64,000 bases of DNA from Planococcus citri. Lineage: Eukaryota; Arthropoda; Insecta; Hemiptera; Pseudococcidae. Below the pieces are notes generated by a model. The model had not been told where the DNA came from and searched no databases. It was given only the letters and a program-made list of their open reading frames with translations. This document shows positions 35,911 through 48,400 of this stretch, piece after piece; position 1 is the stretch's first letter, and the number at the start of each line of letters is the position of its first letter. Made by a program: the position numbers and the translations under genes. The stretch is from assembly GCF_950023065.1 (NCBI RefSeq), contig NC_088678.1:5880580-5944579 (forward strand). Reading direction: 5' to 3'.

Positions 35911-37019
35911 TCTGACATTTTTTGGCACTAAATTTGAAATGGGCTGCAGACGAAGAAGGGAGCCAATTTGGAAATGAGCTCAATTATCATAATGAGGTAT
36001 CAAAACAGTAATTTTGAACCTCTCCGACACGATTTTTGATGATTTTTGATAATATTTTGACCTCAAAATAAGAGGAACCCTTCTCAGCATAATTCTGACA
36101 TATTTTGGGACTGAAATTAATACTGAAATTATACACTCGATAAAAAAGGAAGTATAAGTAAATAAATGTAGGGACAAAAAAATATCAAAATCGACAATTT
36201 TCAAAAAAAAAAAAAAAATCTTTCAAGAATACTATGTAGGTACTTTACAGGTCAAGAGATCACAAAAATTTGATTAATAATTACGATGTACGAATGTCCT
36301 AATTACATTAAACCACAAGTGACCAATATAATATTATCGACTACGACTGTAGACGATTTCACATTACGAGTACATTACATAATATGCTCGTAGAATACAT
36401 ATACAAGTTTCTCACCAAGTTCACGGAATTGCTATAGTCAAACGGGCTATCTGGTAATAATTCCATTTAGTTGAGAAAATTCTTGCTTTCCATTTCATCC
36501 CAACAGATTTCCTGGAAGTATCCGCCTAGATTTTCCCATTTTTTTTTTTTTTTTTCAAAACCAGATGTCTGCTGAAGAAATTCACGATCAACCTGTAACA
36601 AGAACAAAACCAAGATGCCAAATTTATTCCAGTTTTAAAAAAAATGTTATCAATTTTTTCGTACTGTAGCCTGGTATACTTTATTTTTTGGACAAATTCA
36701 GTCAGTTCTTGACATCTTTAAAAACTTAAAAACAAAAAACTTGCTCGTGATGATGAAACAACACAAAAAATCAGATTCCACATTGAAAATCGAATCCTTA
36801 TAGGAAAAGACACAGAACTGAGTAAGCATGATGAACGAATTCCTACGCGACATTACATCGGGGATCTTCAATCTGTGAACAAACCAATATTCGATATAAA
36901 ATCCATGGTATTAAACGGATTTTTTTTCGAAAAAAAAATCACTTTCAAAATTTGAGGCAGAATTATGAGAAAATTTTATAAAAATCACAAAAATATGTAG
37001 GAAAATTAGGTAGTAAAAC
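35911..37019. other. A-rich non-coding stretch with one exon relic
   Basis: No intact gene. It contains the exon relic at 36777-36872, listed separately, and a T-run at 36541-36556. Confidence 0.5.
36777..36872 (-). pseudogene. Decayed paralogue of the exon at 40253-40450
   Basis: Reverse strand: TTGTTCACAG acceptor, then a segment that aligns to the start of the 40.4-kb exon (shared TTCGTTCATCATGCT, TCAGTTCTGTGTCTT and GATTCGA), with an extra insertion after the acceptor. The rest of the exon, including the CCICEDG part, is absent. It looks like a partial duplicate of a neighbouring gene. Confidence 0.6.
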
Positions 37020-37827
37020 GACGAACCAATAAAACTCGATACAAAATCGCGGAAATGACAAAAATGGAAAACTCTCGAAAATTAAGTTCATGAAACATCA
37101 CTGAAAATTCAGAACAGAGAACTCGCAAGAATTAAAAGTCCAAGTATTAATTCGGAAATAAATGTTAACAAAAATTCGAGAAAAATCTTCTAAAAATCTC
37201 AAGCAAAACTCAACAGGATTCAAGAGAGAAAAATAATTCAAATTTGAAAAAAAATTATTCGAAGAAAAAGGAAATCCGGAGGACTTTTCCCCATTACTCA
37301 AACGGGAGAGGAAAGCAGAGACAGATCAACGAATGAAAGATGAATCAAGATGCAAAAAAATACACCATAAAAAGTGAAAAAATGAATAAAACAATAAACT
37401 CGTCAAATCTTGAAGAAGCTCTCTCCCTATCTAAAAAAATGATCAAAATTTAAACGAAATTTTATAACTTTTGAAAGAGGAAAAATCACAATTCCACAAA
37501 AATGTAAAAAAAAAATAAAGAAATCACCAGTTTTTTCAAAACACAAGACTCAAAAAAAAGCAGTTGAAATAACAAAAAAAAAACATCAATCAGAATTAAG
37601 GCAAAAAATGACCTTAATTTAGAATAGAACTAAAATCGTGAAAATTCATAGCTAAAAATCTGTCAAAACTGGAGAAACTTCGCCAAAATTTGAAGAAAAA
37701 AAATAGCAATTCTGGGAAAATCATCAAAAAACTAAAAAAAAAGACAACTCGCGAAAATTCAACAAAAAAATCACCAAGAAAATCTGGGGAAAAGGAAAAC
37801 TCATAAAATTTTATAAAAGTCATCAAA
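37020..37827. repeat. Segmental duplication, copy A
   Basis: A-rich DNA that aligns in order with 45180-45424 and then 48685-49200. Shared stretches include ATGGAAAACTCTCGAAAATT, GATCAACGAATGAAAGAT and CTGTCAAAACTGGAGAAACT. Copy B is split by a LINE; copy A ends at a foldback element. Confidence 0.8.
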
Positions 37828-39233
37828 GGGTCATTCCATGCCAACTCGACCAACTTTTTTGAGTCATGTCTTTCAATTTCGCTCAAATTTTTTTTACAAT
37901 ATATACCCACCCATTGAGTAAGACCCTCCCCCAATTAGTTTGGTCCCAGCCCCCTCAGGAGGCGGGTAGGGGCTTCCATTATTTTCACATTGTCTCGAGG
38001 TACTCAACTTTAGAAGCCCATTCCTCCAAAACTATGATACCTTGATCAAAACTAATTTCCCAGTTCGGAAGGGCATTGCATTTAGAACTTTTTAAGCATT
38101 TTGAAATTTTCAAAAGTTGAAAGTTGTACTTTTAAAGTGAAAGTTCAAATTTCAAAATGGCGCCGTAAGTGGGAGCTACCATTTAAAATTTTGAAAAAAT
38201 TTCCATAGGTGTACCTTTTAATGCTTTCTTGAAATATTTAAGTTTCGAGATGGGATCTCTTGATGGAGGGGGAGCACCCCCACCCACAATTTTGGGCGAA
38301 ACTTTCGAAAGTAAATCTGGGGCATGTGATATATGGAATTGTATGTTTTTGGTAACGCTGAACACGAATATGACATCAGATTTTTGATAGGACCCCTCCC
38401 ATGTCCCCTAGCACCTCCCCAAAGGAGGTAAAAGTTCAAAAAAGTGTTTTATTCGTGTGATACATGGATTAGTATGTTTTTGGTGACGCTGAACACGAAT
38501 ATGAAGTCAAATATACGTATTGGGAGAGGTTCTGGGGGCCATGGGAGAGGTCGATTCAAAAAACTATAGCTATATTCGTGTTCAGCGATATCGAAAACAT
38601 ACTATTTCATGTGTCACACGAATGTAACCATTTTTTTGGGGGTTACCCCCTCTGGAGAGGTGCTGGGGGCTATGGGAGGGGTCCTACAATAAATTTAATG
38701 TCATATTCGTGTTCAGCGTCACCAAAAACATAGAATTCGATATATCACATGCCCCAGATTTTCTTTCGAAAGTTTCGCGCAAAATTGGGGGTGGGGGTGT
38801 TCCCCTTCCATCAATAAGATCCCATCTCGAAACTTGAATATTTCAAAAGAGCATCAAAAGGTACATCCATGGTAATTTTTTCAAAATTTTAAATGGTAGC
38901 TTCCACTTACAGCGCCATTTTTTGAAAGTTCAACTTTAAACTTTTGAAAATTTCAAAATGCATAAAAAGTTGTAAATGCAATGCCCTTTTGAATTGTGAA
39001 ATCAGTTTTGATCAAAGTATCACAGTTTTGGAGGAATGGGCTGCTAAATTTGAGTACCTCGAGACAATGTGAAAATAATGGAAGCCCCCCTACCCCCCCT
39101 GAGGGGGCTAGGACCAAACTAATTCCGGGGTTCTTACTTACTGGGTGGGTATATATTGTAAAAAAATTTGAGCGAAATCGAAAGACATGACCTTCAAAAT
39201 GACCTTTTTTTGGTTGAGTTGACATGGAATGCC
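37828..39233. mobile_element. Foldback element, family A, complete copy
   Basis: 1.4 kb made of two inverted arms of about 690 bp. The left end reads GGGTCATTCCATGCCAACTC and the right end in inverse is GGCATTCCATGTCAACTC. Inside each arm is the dispersed GCTGAACACGAATATGA motif and the C-rich ACCCCTCCCATG...CAGCACCTCCCC block. It is non-coding. Related copies lie at 41463-42040 and 43566-44815. Confidence 0.88.
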
Positions 39234-40122
39234 TCTAAACATAAAATAAGGAGAAACTCGGACTAAAATTTGATCAATAAAACCACACAAGCATAAAAGA
39301 TTTTTACAAAAAAATTCAGGCGAAAAAAAAATCATCAAAATCATAAAAAAAATTATTTTGGAAAAAAATCAACAAAATTCGAGATGGAGAAAATTCACTA
39401 AAACTTCGAGAAATTCAAAAATAATCAGTAATAAGTACCTACTTGTAAAAATTGGGAAAAAACGAAGAAAATTAAAAAAAAAAAAAAATACCAAGCAAAA
39501 TGTCCGGTTAGTCTAAACCTGCGCGCTCAAAATTTCAGTTTTTGATGCAATGATTTTAATGATTTGTTCTCCGAATAACCTGAAATTTCTTTCGCAGTTT
39601 GCTCAAGTTTAAATACTGTTAATTTTACCCCAAAATTTGTCAAACTTTGGAAAATTTGACTCAGTTTGAATTCGACTAAAAATTCGAAGAAATAAAAAAT
39701 ACGATATCTCTTTGTGAGAACTTCAAAAATGTAAATCAAAAATTAGGTAATGAAAAAATACAATTGGAGAGCGAGAAAAAGTTTTTTAAAATCGAAGAAC
39801 AAAAAACTTGCTCACAAAACAAAATAAAAATAAGTTGGTTATTAGAGTTTTTTTAATCGAACAAACGTTCTCGAAATTCCAAATATCAAGTATGCAAAAC
39901 AAATTTAAAAAAATAAAAAATAAATAAATAAATAAATTCGACATTAAGTAAGTATTAAAACCAAGATTTCTTTCTTCGAATTAGATAAACAAAAATACGA
40001 ACCTATCTGCCAAAGGCGAAGCTAAAATACACGACATTTACCAATACCCAAGTTAAAGAGTAAATACTCGTCAGCAACTGCCAACCCATACTTTTGGCAA
40101 GATTTCGAACACCGATCACCGA
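39234..40122. other. A-rich non-coding stretch
   Basis: Runs of A and AAATC-type simple sequence continue the A-rich host DNA around the foldback element. A TAAA/AAATAAATA run lies near 39910-39940. No gene recognised. Confidence 0.5.
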
Positions 40123-40450
40123 TCATTTGATGACGACTATTCTGCAAATCAAACAGAAAAAATTAAACACGGAAAAATAAAATTCCAATGCTGTTGACTT
40201 GTTAATGATATTCGAACTAAAAAGTATTATAGGAGGTAAGTAAACAACAAACCTGTCAAAAAATAAGATCTCGTAATATTCTAACGGCTCGTACAATAAA
40301 TTCATCGCCTTTCCATCTTCGCAAATACAACACTCGAGAATGATTTCTGCATCGCTGTACCATAAGCTAGATCCAAATCGCACATTGAAATTCGAATCCT
40401 CGAGGCAAGACACAGAATTGAGTGAGCATGATGAACGAATGGTCTGTAAT
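40123..40450 (-). CDS. 3' terminal exons of an unrecognised gene
   Basis: Two minus-strand exons: 40450-40253 (acceptor TTGTTCACAG, donor CAG/GTTTGT) and 40141-40123 (acceptor TTTGCAG, stop TGA). Joined, they encode about 71 residues with SCLEDSNFNVRFGSSLWYSD, then ECCICEDGKAMNLLYEPLEY and a short end LFFDRIVVIK. The three closely spaced cysteines (CCIC) and the phase match across the intron argue for a real protein. I know no family for it. Upstream exons should lie above 40450 but could not be placed. A damaged copy of the first part of this exon lies at 36777-36872. Confidence 0.5.
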
Positions 40451-41462
40451 CTGTGAACAATAAAACAATATTCGTTTTAAAATCGTAACATTTGTACCAA
40501 ATTTTAGACATTTTATTCCTGTCAAGCAATACTGTCTAGCTCCCCCTTTCCTTACGAATCATAAAAGAGATAAACTTTGATCCTGCTCCACATCCTCTCA
40601 AAAAAGGAAAAAATATATCTGTTTATTTTCTAATCGTTTCCATTAGATATATATTTTTTCGATGGGCATGATCCAAAATCAGAGTTAATTTGACCCAAAT
40701 TTCAACGGGTCATTTTTTTTATCCTAAAAAATAAATCCTCGAAATTTCAGTCCTATCGAGTTGATCTTCCGGTCATTGTGGTGTTTTTTGGAACGGCGAG
40801 ATGTAAAATAATTCGTTCTCTTCAACTTCTCACCTGTGGCCTGTTGCTAGAGTGCGAGAAAGCCAGAAAGGATATTACCAAGATATCAGCGAGAATGAGG
40901 GTAGGTAGTTAAAAACAGGTTCGAGGAGAGTTCACAGGAAAGAAAGCGGAGATGCGAAGACCGTTATGAATGATAAAACAGCTAGATTCGTCGAAGGACG
41001 CGAGCTCCACAATTGTTTTGCTTCACGTGTTCGCGTTGTCGTGGTTTTATGAGTTTATACATTTTTTTTCATTATCAATTTTGATCGATAAAAATCCAAA
41101 AAATGTCGAAGTTTTGGATAATTTTCTGCGTTGTTTTAGAATTGTCGCAAGATGCTCACTTGAGTCGTAGTAAGTGTATGCTTCTTTCTACTTTCTCTGT
41201 ATTTAGTACTGACTGGAATTTTTTAGATGAAATGAGAGGATTTATTGGGGCTAATTCCTACGTGTGTTTCGCGAAATAACGTGTTTTTTAAAAAAAAATT
41301 ATCATCGCAAAAAATGTTCTCCATAAGATTTCCTACCAGCATGATTATTACAATTTTTTCGAAAAAACGTATATTAACGTTGCTAAATATCGTAATTCGG
41401 ATCGAATCCAAAATTTTCTCCAGCGATCACTTTTGAAAAAAAAAGTGGAAAATTCACCGTTT
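40451..41462. other. Stretch upstream of the unrecognised gene
   Basis: Probably intron or promoter of the minus-strand gene ending at 40123. A donor-like CCACAG/GTGAGA lies on the minus strand near 40830-40838, but no acceptable coding exon ends at it. A 66-codon plus-strand frame at 40970-41170 lacks any domain. Confidence 0.35.
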
Positions 41463-42040
41463 GGGCCATTCTAATGTCAATTCGACCAAAAAATGGGATT
41501 TCGAAAGTCATGGGCGGGTGGGGGGGGGGGAGGCTTCCATTATTTTCACACTGTCTCGAGGTACTCAACTACCGCAGCGCATTCCTCCAAAACTGTGATA
41601 CTTTGATCAAAACTGATTTCAGAGTTCGAAAGGATATTGAATTTTAAACTTTTTAAGCATTTTGAAATTCTCAAAATTTGAAAGTTGAACTATCAAATTG
41701 AGAGTTCAAATTTCAAAATGACGCTGTAAGCGGGAGCTACCATTTCAAATTTTGAAAAAATTTCCATAGATGTACCTTTCGATGCTTTTTCGAAATATTC
41801 AAGTTTCGAGATGGGATCTCTTGATGGAAGGGAAGCACCCCCACCCCCAATTTTGGGTGAAACTTTCCAAAGAATATCTGGGGCATGTGATATATCGAAT
41901 TGTATGTTTTTGGTAACGCTGAAAACGAATATGACGTTAGATTTTTGATTAGACCCGTTCACGGCCACCAGCACCTCCCCAAGGGGGTAACCTGAAAAAA
42001 AATAGTTTCAATCGTGTGACAAATGAAATAGTATTAGTCC
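41463..42040. mobile_element. Foldback element family A, left half only
   Basis: Begins GGGCCATTCTAATGTCAATT, like the 37828 terminus, and runs collinearly with the left arm through the GCTGAAAACGAATATGACG motif, then stops near 42040 where a different inverted repeat begins. Confidence 0.75.
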
Positions 42041-43562
42041 GGCATATGACAATAGGAGTGATTGCACCCCCCTCCCCCGATCCTCCGGGACAACTTTTTT
42101 CTTAAAGGGGACATCTTAAGGAACATTTTAAAGCAAACTTACCAAAAAAAAGTTGGCCTTACTTACAAAATGGCAGCCATTTTGATTGACAGGTCAGCCG
42201 AAATCGCAGATTTTGCGTTTTAACATAGGACTTGCACGAAATTATTCTAACCATACAAAGGTACATTGAAAGATCATGCAAAAATTTATCATCTGTCAAA
42301 ATTTCAAGTGCTAAAGTGCGTTTTTCGATTTTTGGTGAATTTTTGAGAATCCCATTTAGGCCAAAAACGAGGGAAAAAATCAAAATTTTACCAAATTGAC
42401 CAAGAAAGCTGAAATTTGGGATATACCCTATTTTCGACATGCCAAATCGATTGAAAACAGTTTCAACCCGTTTTGAGCAGTACTGGAGCCTCCAGCAGAT
42501 TTTTGAAACTCGAAATTCCTACAAAATTCCATCAAATTGGAGTTGTAAAGGTAAAATTTATTCTAAAAACTAATTTCAATACGCTACGAAGTACTGCAGG
42601 TGAATTTCAAGTCGTTTTGGATCCTCCAGCGACTTTATGAAAATTCCTGAAGCCTCCAGCAGATTTTGAAATTTTAAATTTTCACAAAATTTCATCAAAT
42701 GGAGATGGATAGCTGAATTTATTACTCTACACTCCAATTTTAACACCCTCTGAAGACGACTTCAGGTGGGTTCAAGTCATTTTATGGCCTCCAGCGATTT
42801 TTTTGAAAATTACTGGAGCCTCCAGTAGATTTTTGAAATTTGAAATTTTTCCTAAATTAATTTATCAAATGGAGTTGGCAGCAAGCTGAAATTTACTTCG
42901 CAGACTGCATGGTGGTTTCAAATGGTTTTGAAGCTTCCAGCTACTTTTAGGAAATTTCAATTTTCCGAAAAAACGTCATACAACCTTTCAAAAAGTTGCT
43001 GGAGGCTCCAAAACGACTTGAAATTCACCAGCAGTCAACTTCGTAGCGTATTGAAATTAGTTTGCAGAATGAATTTCGACTCTTCATCTTAGTTTCATGA
43101 CATTTTGGGGAAATTTCAAGTTTCAGAAATCTACCGGAGGCTCCAGTAATTTTCAAAAAAAGTCGCTGGAGGTCCTAAAATGACTTCAACCCACCTGAAG
43201 TCGTCTTCAGGGGGTGTTATAAAATTGGATTGTAGAGTAAATTTCAGCTTTTCGTCTCCATTTGATAAAATTTTGTGAAAATTTAAAAATAAAAAAATCT
43301 GCTGGAGGCTTCAGGAATTTTCATGAAGTCGCTGGAGGATCCAAAACGATTTGAAATTCACCTGCAGTACTTCGTAGCGTATTGAAATTAGTTTTTAGAA
43401 CAAATTTTAGCTTTACAACTCCAATTTGATGGAGTTTTGTGGGAATTTCGAGTTTCAAAAATCTGCTGGAGGCTCCAGAACTGCTGAAAACGGGTTGAAA
43501 CCGTTTCCAATCGATTTGGCATGTCGAAAATAGGGTATATCCCAAATTTCAGCTTTCTCGGT
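42041..43562. mobile_element. Foldback element, family B (CCTCCAG-rich)
   Basis: An inverted repeat with its centre near 42980: about 42405-42970 is mirrored by about 43000-43557 (outer pair GGGATATACCCTATTTTCGA and its inverse). Both arms repeat GGAGCCTCCAGCAGATTTTT. 42041-42400 is unpaired lead-in DNA. It separates two family A pieces and is related in its CCTCCAG phrases to 53.6-54.2 and 57.7-58.5 kb. Confidence 0.78.
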
Positions 43563-43565
43563 GAT

Positions 43566-44815
43566 TTCACAGTTCGAAAGGGCATTGAATTTAGAACTTT
43601 TTAAGCACTTTGAAATTTCCAAAAGTTGAAAGTTGAACTATCAAATTAAAAGTTCAAATTTCAAAATGGCGCTGTAAGTGGAAGCTACGATTTAAAATTC
43701 TGAAATATTTCCATAGATGTACCTTTTGATGCTTTTTCAAAACATACAAGTTTCAAGATGGGGCCTCTTGATAGAGGGGGAGCACCCCACCCACAATTTT
43801 GGGCAAAACTTACAAAAAAAAACCTGGGGCATGTGATATATCGAATTGTATGTTTTTGGTAACGCTGAACACGAATATGACGTTAGATTTTTGATCGGAC
43901 CCATCCACGGCCCCCAGCACCTCTCAAAATGGGGTAAAAGTTCAAAATAATATGGTTTTTTTCGTACGACACATGAAATAGTATGTTTTTGGTGACGCTA
44001 AACACGAATATGACGTCAGATTTTGATTGGACCCATCCACGGCCCTCAGAACCTCCCCAGGGGGGACGGGGAACTTAAAAAAAATAGTTTCAATCGTGTG
44101 ACACATGAAATAGTATGGTTTCGATATCGCTGAACACGAATACAGCCTTAGTTTTTCAAATTGGCCTCACCCATGGCTCCCAAAACCTCCCCCCATTGGT
44201 AAAAGTCCAAAAAAATTGTTGGAGGCCATGGATGGGGTCTAATCAAAAATCTAACGTCGTATTCGTATTCAGCGTCACCAAAAACATACAATTCGATATA
44301 TCACATGCCCCAGATTTTCTTTGGAAAGTTCCACTTAAAATTGGGGGGGTGGGGGTGCTCCCCCTCTATCAAGAGATCCCATCTCGAAACTTGAATATTT
44401 CGAAAAAGCATCAAAAGGTACATCTATGGACATTTTTTCGGAATTTTAAATGGTAGCTCCCACTTACAGCGCCATTTTGAAATTTGAACTTTCAATTTAA
44501 AAGTTGAACTTTCAAATTTTGAAAATGTCAAAACGCTTAAAAAGTTCAAAATTCAATATTCTTTCGAACTGTGAAATCAGTTTTGCTCAAAGTATCATAG
44601 TTTTGGAGGAATGCACTGCTGAAGTTGAGTACCTCGAGACAATGTGAAAATAATGGAAGCTCCCCACCCGCCCGCTGAGGGGGCTGGGACCAAACTGATT
44701 GCGGATTTCTTACTTACTGGGTTTGTAGATATTGTAAAAAAAAATTGAGCGAAATCGAAAGACATGAGTCAAAAACGTTGGTCGAAATTGACATGGAATA
44801 GACCCGTTCGCGAAA
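43566..44815. mobile_element. Foldback element family A, lacking about 150 bp at the left end
   Basis: Collinear with 37828-39233 from the GTTCGAAAGGGCATTGAATT region onward, through both arms, to a right end GGTCGAAATTGACATGGAAT. It has four copies of the GCTGAACACGAATATGA motif in one or other orientation. Confidence 0.8.
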
Positions 44816-45179
44816 GAGTGAACGAAAAAGGCTGAAATTTGGTTTGTATCCTATTTTTGACCGCCGTGGTCGATTTGTTATGGTTTTCAGTTATTCTGGG
44901 GCCTCCAGCAGATTTTTGAATTCTCCAGTTTAGAAAAAAAAATTGATAAATAGGTTCGAACTGAAATTTAGTATGGTTTAACGATCCGTTAATCGCTAAT
45001 CCAAGATTGTAATGATGAGTTACCTGGCTAATCGAGCATTAACGAAGCGTTAGTCTTTACCTGGTTGTTGCAATAATGGCCCTAATAATGAGTTACCTCG
45101 TTAACTGACAATTAGCCTTGCACTAAGCCCCTTAACGGAGCGTTAGTCTCTAATCGTAGATTAAGAATAATGAATAAAA
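44816..45179. other. Spacer with short repeated phrases
   Basis: 44822-44935 contains a CCTCCAG-family fragment (GGGGCCTCCAGCAGATTTTT). 44980-45170 has an unusual cluster of phrases around AACGAAGCGTTAGTCT, AACGGAGCGTTAGTCT and GAGTTACCT in two diverged copies. No gene. Confidence 0.5.
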
Positions 45180-45424
45180 ATTAAGGCAGAAAAACGAATC
45201 GATAAAATTCAAAACAAAATTATGGAAATGATGAAAATGGAAAACTCTCGAAAATTCAGTTCAGCAAAAATCATTAAGAATTTAGAACAGAGAACTCACG
45301 AGAATTAAAATTAGATATCGATTCGGAAATTAATCAAAAAAATGTTGAGAAAAATCATCAAAAAATTTCTAGCAGAACTCAAGCGGATTCAACGGAGCAA
45401 AATTATTCGATCTTGAAAACAAAA
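45180..45424. repeat. Segmental duplication copy B, left part
   Basis: Aligns with about 37020-37260 (shared GGAAAACTCTCGAAAATT and AACAGAGAACTC). It is interrupted at about 45425 by the LINE and resumes near 48685. Confidence 0.8.
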
Positions 45425-48400
45425 TCGCTCAAAGAGAGAGAGGTTAGAGGTATATTGAAATTGTGCTTTACAAACATGATTAGATATACACCCACCCAAC
45501 CTAAGCGCACAGCGCAAGGCTGGAGGGATAGGTTTACTATAAATTTAGTACATACGCCGATGCGCTATTGCGCGAGTGACATATGGCTCTCTTTATAAAT
45601 AAGTTACATAGTAAATTACGCGAAATAAGCTGATATGTATAACAACATAGGCTACTTTTCAAGGGTAACAGACAACACATGAATAAAAAATAAAAAAATT
45701 ATCAAATTGGACATAATCACAAAGTTATAGCGAGTGAGAATTTCTGAATAATAAACAATGCAAAATAAACTAATGGAAACATGATACATGTAACATCATA
45801 CACTATGTTTTAAGGGGAATAGAGAACATATAATATAAATAAAGTATAATTCGGACATAAACATAGGCTTAGAACAATGTTATAGCCAACTAGGTGAAGA
45901 ATTTTGAACAACATTCAATTAATGAGATTTTTACACGATAAACGGAATTCTAAATAATTAATAACCAAGAAACTGTTGAATAACAAACAATCAATCAACA
46001 GTAGGTATGAGGGAAATGTAAGCTGCAGACTGAGGGAAAAAAACCAGAACTTTGGAACAGCCTTGGTGCATAGATAACAAATTAGGTGACGAATTCCTAC
46101 ATAGTAAACAACCAGCCAAGTATAAAATACAAGTTGGAGTACCAACTAAATAGTTTCAAAAAGATTCTCCTTCAACCTTTTTCTAAAATTCTCCACCCTG
46201 CTTTTGAGGCGAATTTCAAGAGGAACATTGTTGTAGATTACTGGCAGTCTATATGGGGCCTGCATGCGTGTTCTCTCAACTGACCACCTAGGAACCTCAG
46301 CCACAAGGTCACGGGCCCTTAAACCAGGTCTTCGAATGTGACCAACATGAAATGATGGCTTTTTTTTGTGTACATAGGAAGCAGCAGCAAGTTGGTATGC
46401 TTCTTTTAGCGGCAAAATACCAAGCCTTGAAAACTGACCTTTGGTTGTATCTCTCCTTTGAAGACCCACAATATTCCGTACTGCCCATTTCTGCAAGACC
46501 ACAAGAGGCTGAATATGACTGTCAGCAGCTCCACCCCAGGCAACCAGCCCATATTTTAGAACTGAATCATAAATTGCAAAATATATTTTTCTGAGATGGT
46601 ATTCCTGAAAAAACCCAGACAAATAATACAGCAGGTAGTTGAGTCCACGTAATTTGGCCTGTAGGAATTCTGTGTGCCCCTTCCACGTTAATTTAGAATC
46701 AAAATTTACCCCCAGATACTTTACAACATGTGTCTGTGCAATTGGGCTACATTGACAACCTTTAGAACAATCTACCCTTTCATGTAAGAAGCACTTCCCT
46801 GAGATGTCTGGTATGTCTCTGAGTGCATATGCTATTACTTTTGTCTTTTTAATATTTGGTGTTAGCTTGTGAGCAATAAACCACCTTGTTAATATTTCCA
46901 GAGCTGCATTGATAACTTTTAGTAGGAGGTTCACTGCATTAGCGTGAAAAATTATAGAAATATCATCCGCAAATGCAAACAGTACACCATTAGCAACACT
47001 CAGCCTAAAAAGGTCATTTACATAGATGAGAAATAGCAGAGGTCCCAAGACGCTACCCTGAGGTACACCCCATTTAACAGGTCTTCTTCTCCCCAGCACA
47101 CCTCCCACCTTGACTAACTGTTCTCTACCAATCAGATACGACCTCAGCCAATCATGGATAGTCCCCCTAAACCCACAGTTATAGAGTTTTGTTAAAAGTA
47201 TCTCAATATCCACTGTATCAAATGCCTTCGATAAATCAATGTATACTGCAGCAACTGATTTTCCAGCTTCCAGCTGGGTTGAAATCTCTAGAATCTGGTC
47301 ATATAATGCATCATCTGTGGATTTATGTGGTAGAAACCCATATTGTTTATCCGCAAAAAAGTAAAATCTCTGCAAAAATTTCAGCATTCTCTCTTTCATA
47401 ATTTTTTCGAATATCTTAGAGATCACTGGCAACAGTGAGATTGGCCTATAATTACACATACTTTTAGCATTTCCTGACTTGAAGACTGGTACAATTATAG
47501 ATTTTTTGAAGCATTTAGGGTAGACACCTTTGTCCAGTGAGAGGTTAAATAAGTCTGTGAGAGGGGGGGCTAATCTTTCAGCATTTTCGCGAAACACACG
47601 AGCTGGAACTCCATCATGACCAGAGGTAGGTTTATTTGACAGTTCCATAATATGCCTAAAGGTTTCAGCTTCAGTAATTTCGAAATTTTGAAAACTACCA
47701 ACAACTTTGGTTTCTGGAAATGAATCAGAGGGACTATTATTTTCGAATTTCTTTGCCAGGTTTTCCACTGTATTCCCAAAATACTCACCAAACATATCAG
47801 CAATAAATGCACTATCCTCACCAACAGCATAGTCTCTACCATCAATTTGAATTTTTTCAATATTTTGCTGTTTCTGGCCTTTCACTTTCCTAATATGACT
47901 CCAGTAACTCCTTGTGTCACTACCATAACTTTCCAAAAGTCTAGAGTGATACTCTCTACTTTCAAAACGACTCTGTTGGACTACCAGCCTAGAAACTTCT
48001 TTGTATTGAGCAAACACCCGAGGATCACTTTTTTTCTTTTTTACCAGATTATAGAGCCTTGCCTTTTCCTGTGATAGATATACTAGTGTGGGGGATGCCC
48101 ATGGTTTACGGGCCTTCTTAGTCGAAGATGGATTTATGGTAGCTGTGCTCTCCAAGACTAATTTTTGTAATTTCTGCAGAAAGCTCTCCATCTGCATATC
48201 CACAGACCCCTCACCATTGACAGTATCCCAATTTTCATTCTTAATTTTTTCCCTCAGTCTGCCATATTGAATATATTTTAACCCTCCATCAGTAGAGACC
48301 TTTTTAATTAGTTGTATCTCTATCAAAACTGCCCTATGATCAGCCACATGTGGGTTCTCAACCTTACACCCAACTTCAACCAACACTGAACCTGCATTGA

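Noticed and set aside
40970..41170. 66-codon plus-strand frame with hydrophobic middle
   Set aside because: Stop lies directly before a GTAAGT by chance; no domain, no splice partner found.
41463..44815. One large 3.35-kb foldback element with a nested insertion
   Set aside because: 43566-44815 already contains both arms, so the left piece 41463-42040 is better read as a separate partial copy with family B between them.
45413..45598. 61-codon frame at the LINE 3' end
   Set aside because: It crosses the boundary between duplicated host DNA and LINE 3' untranslated DNA; no homology.
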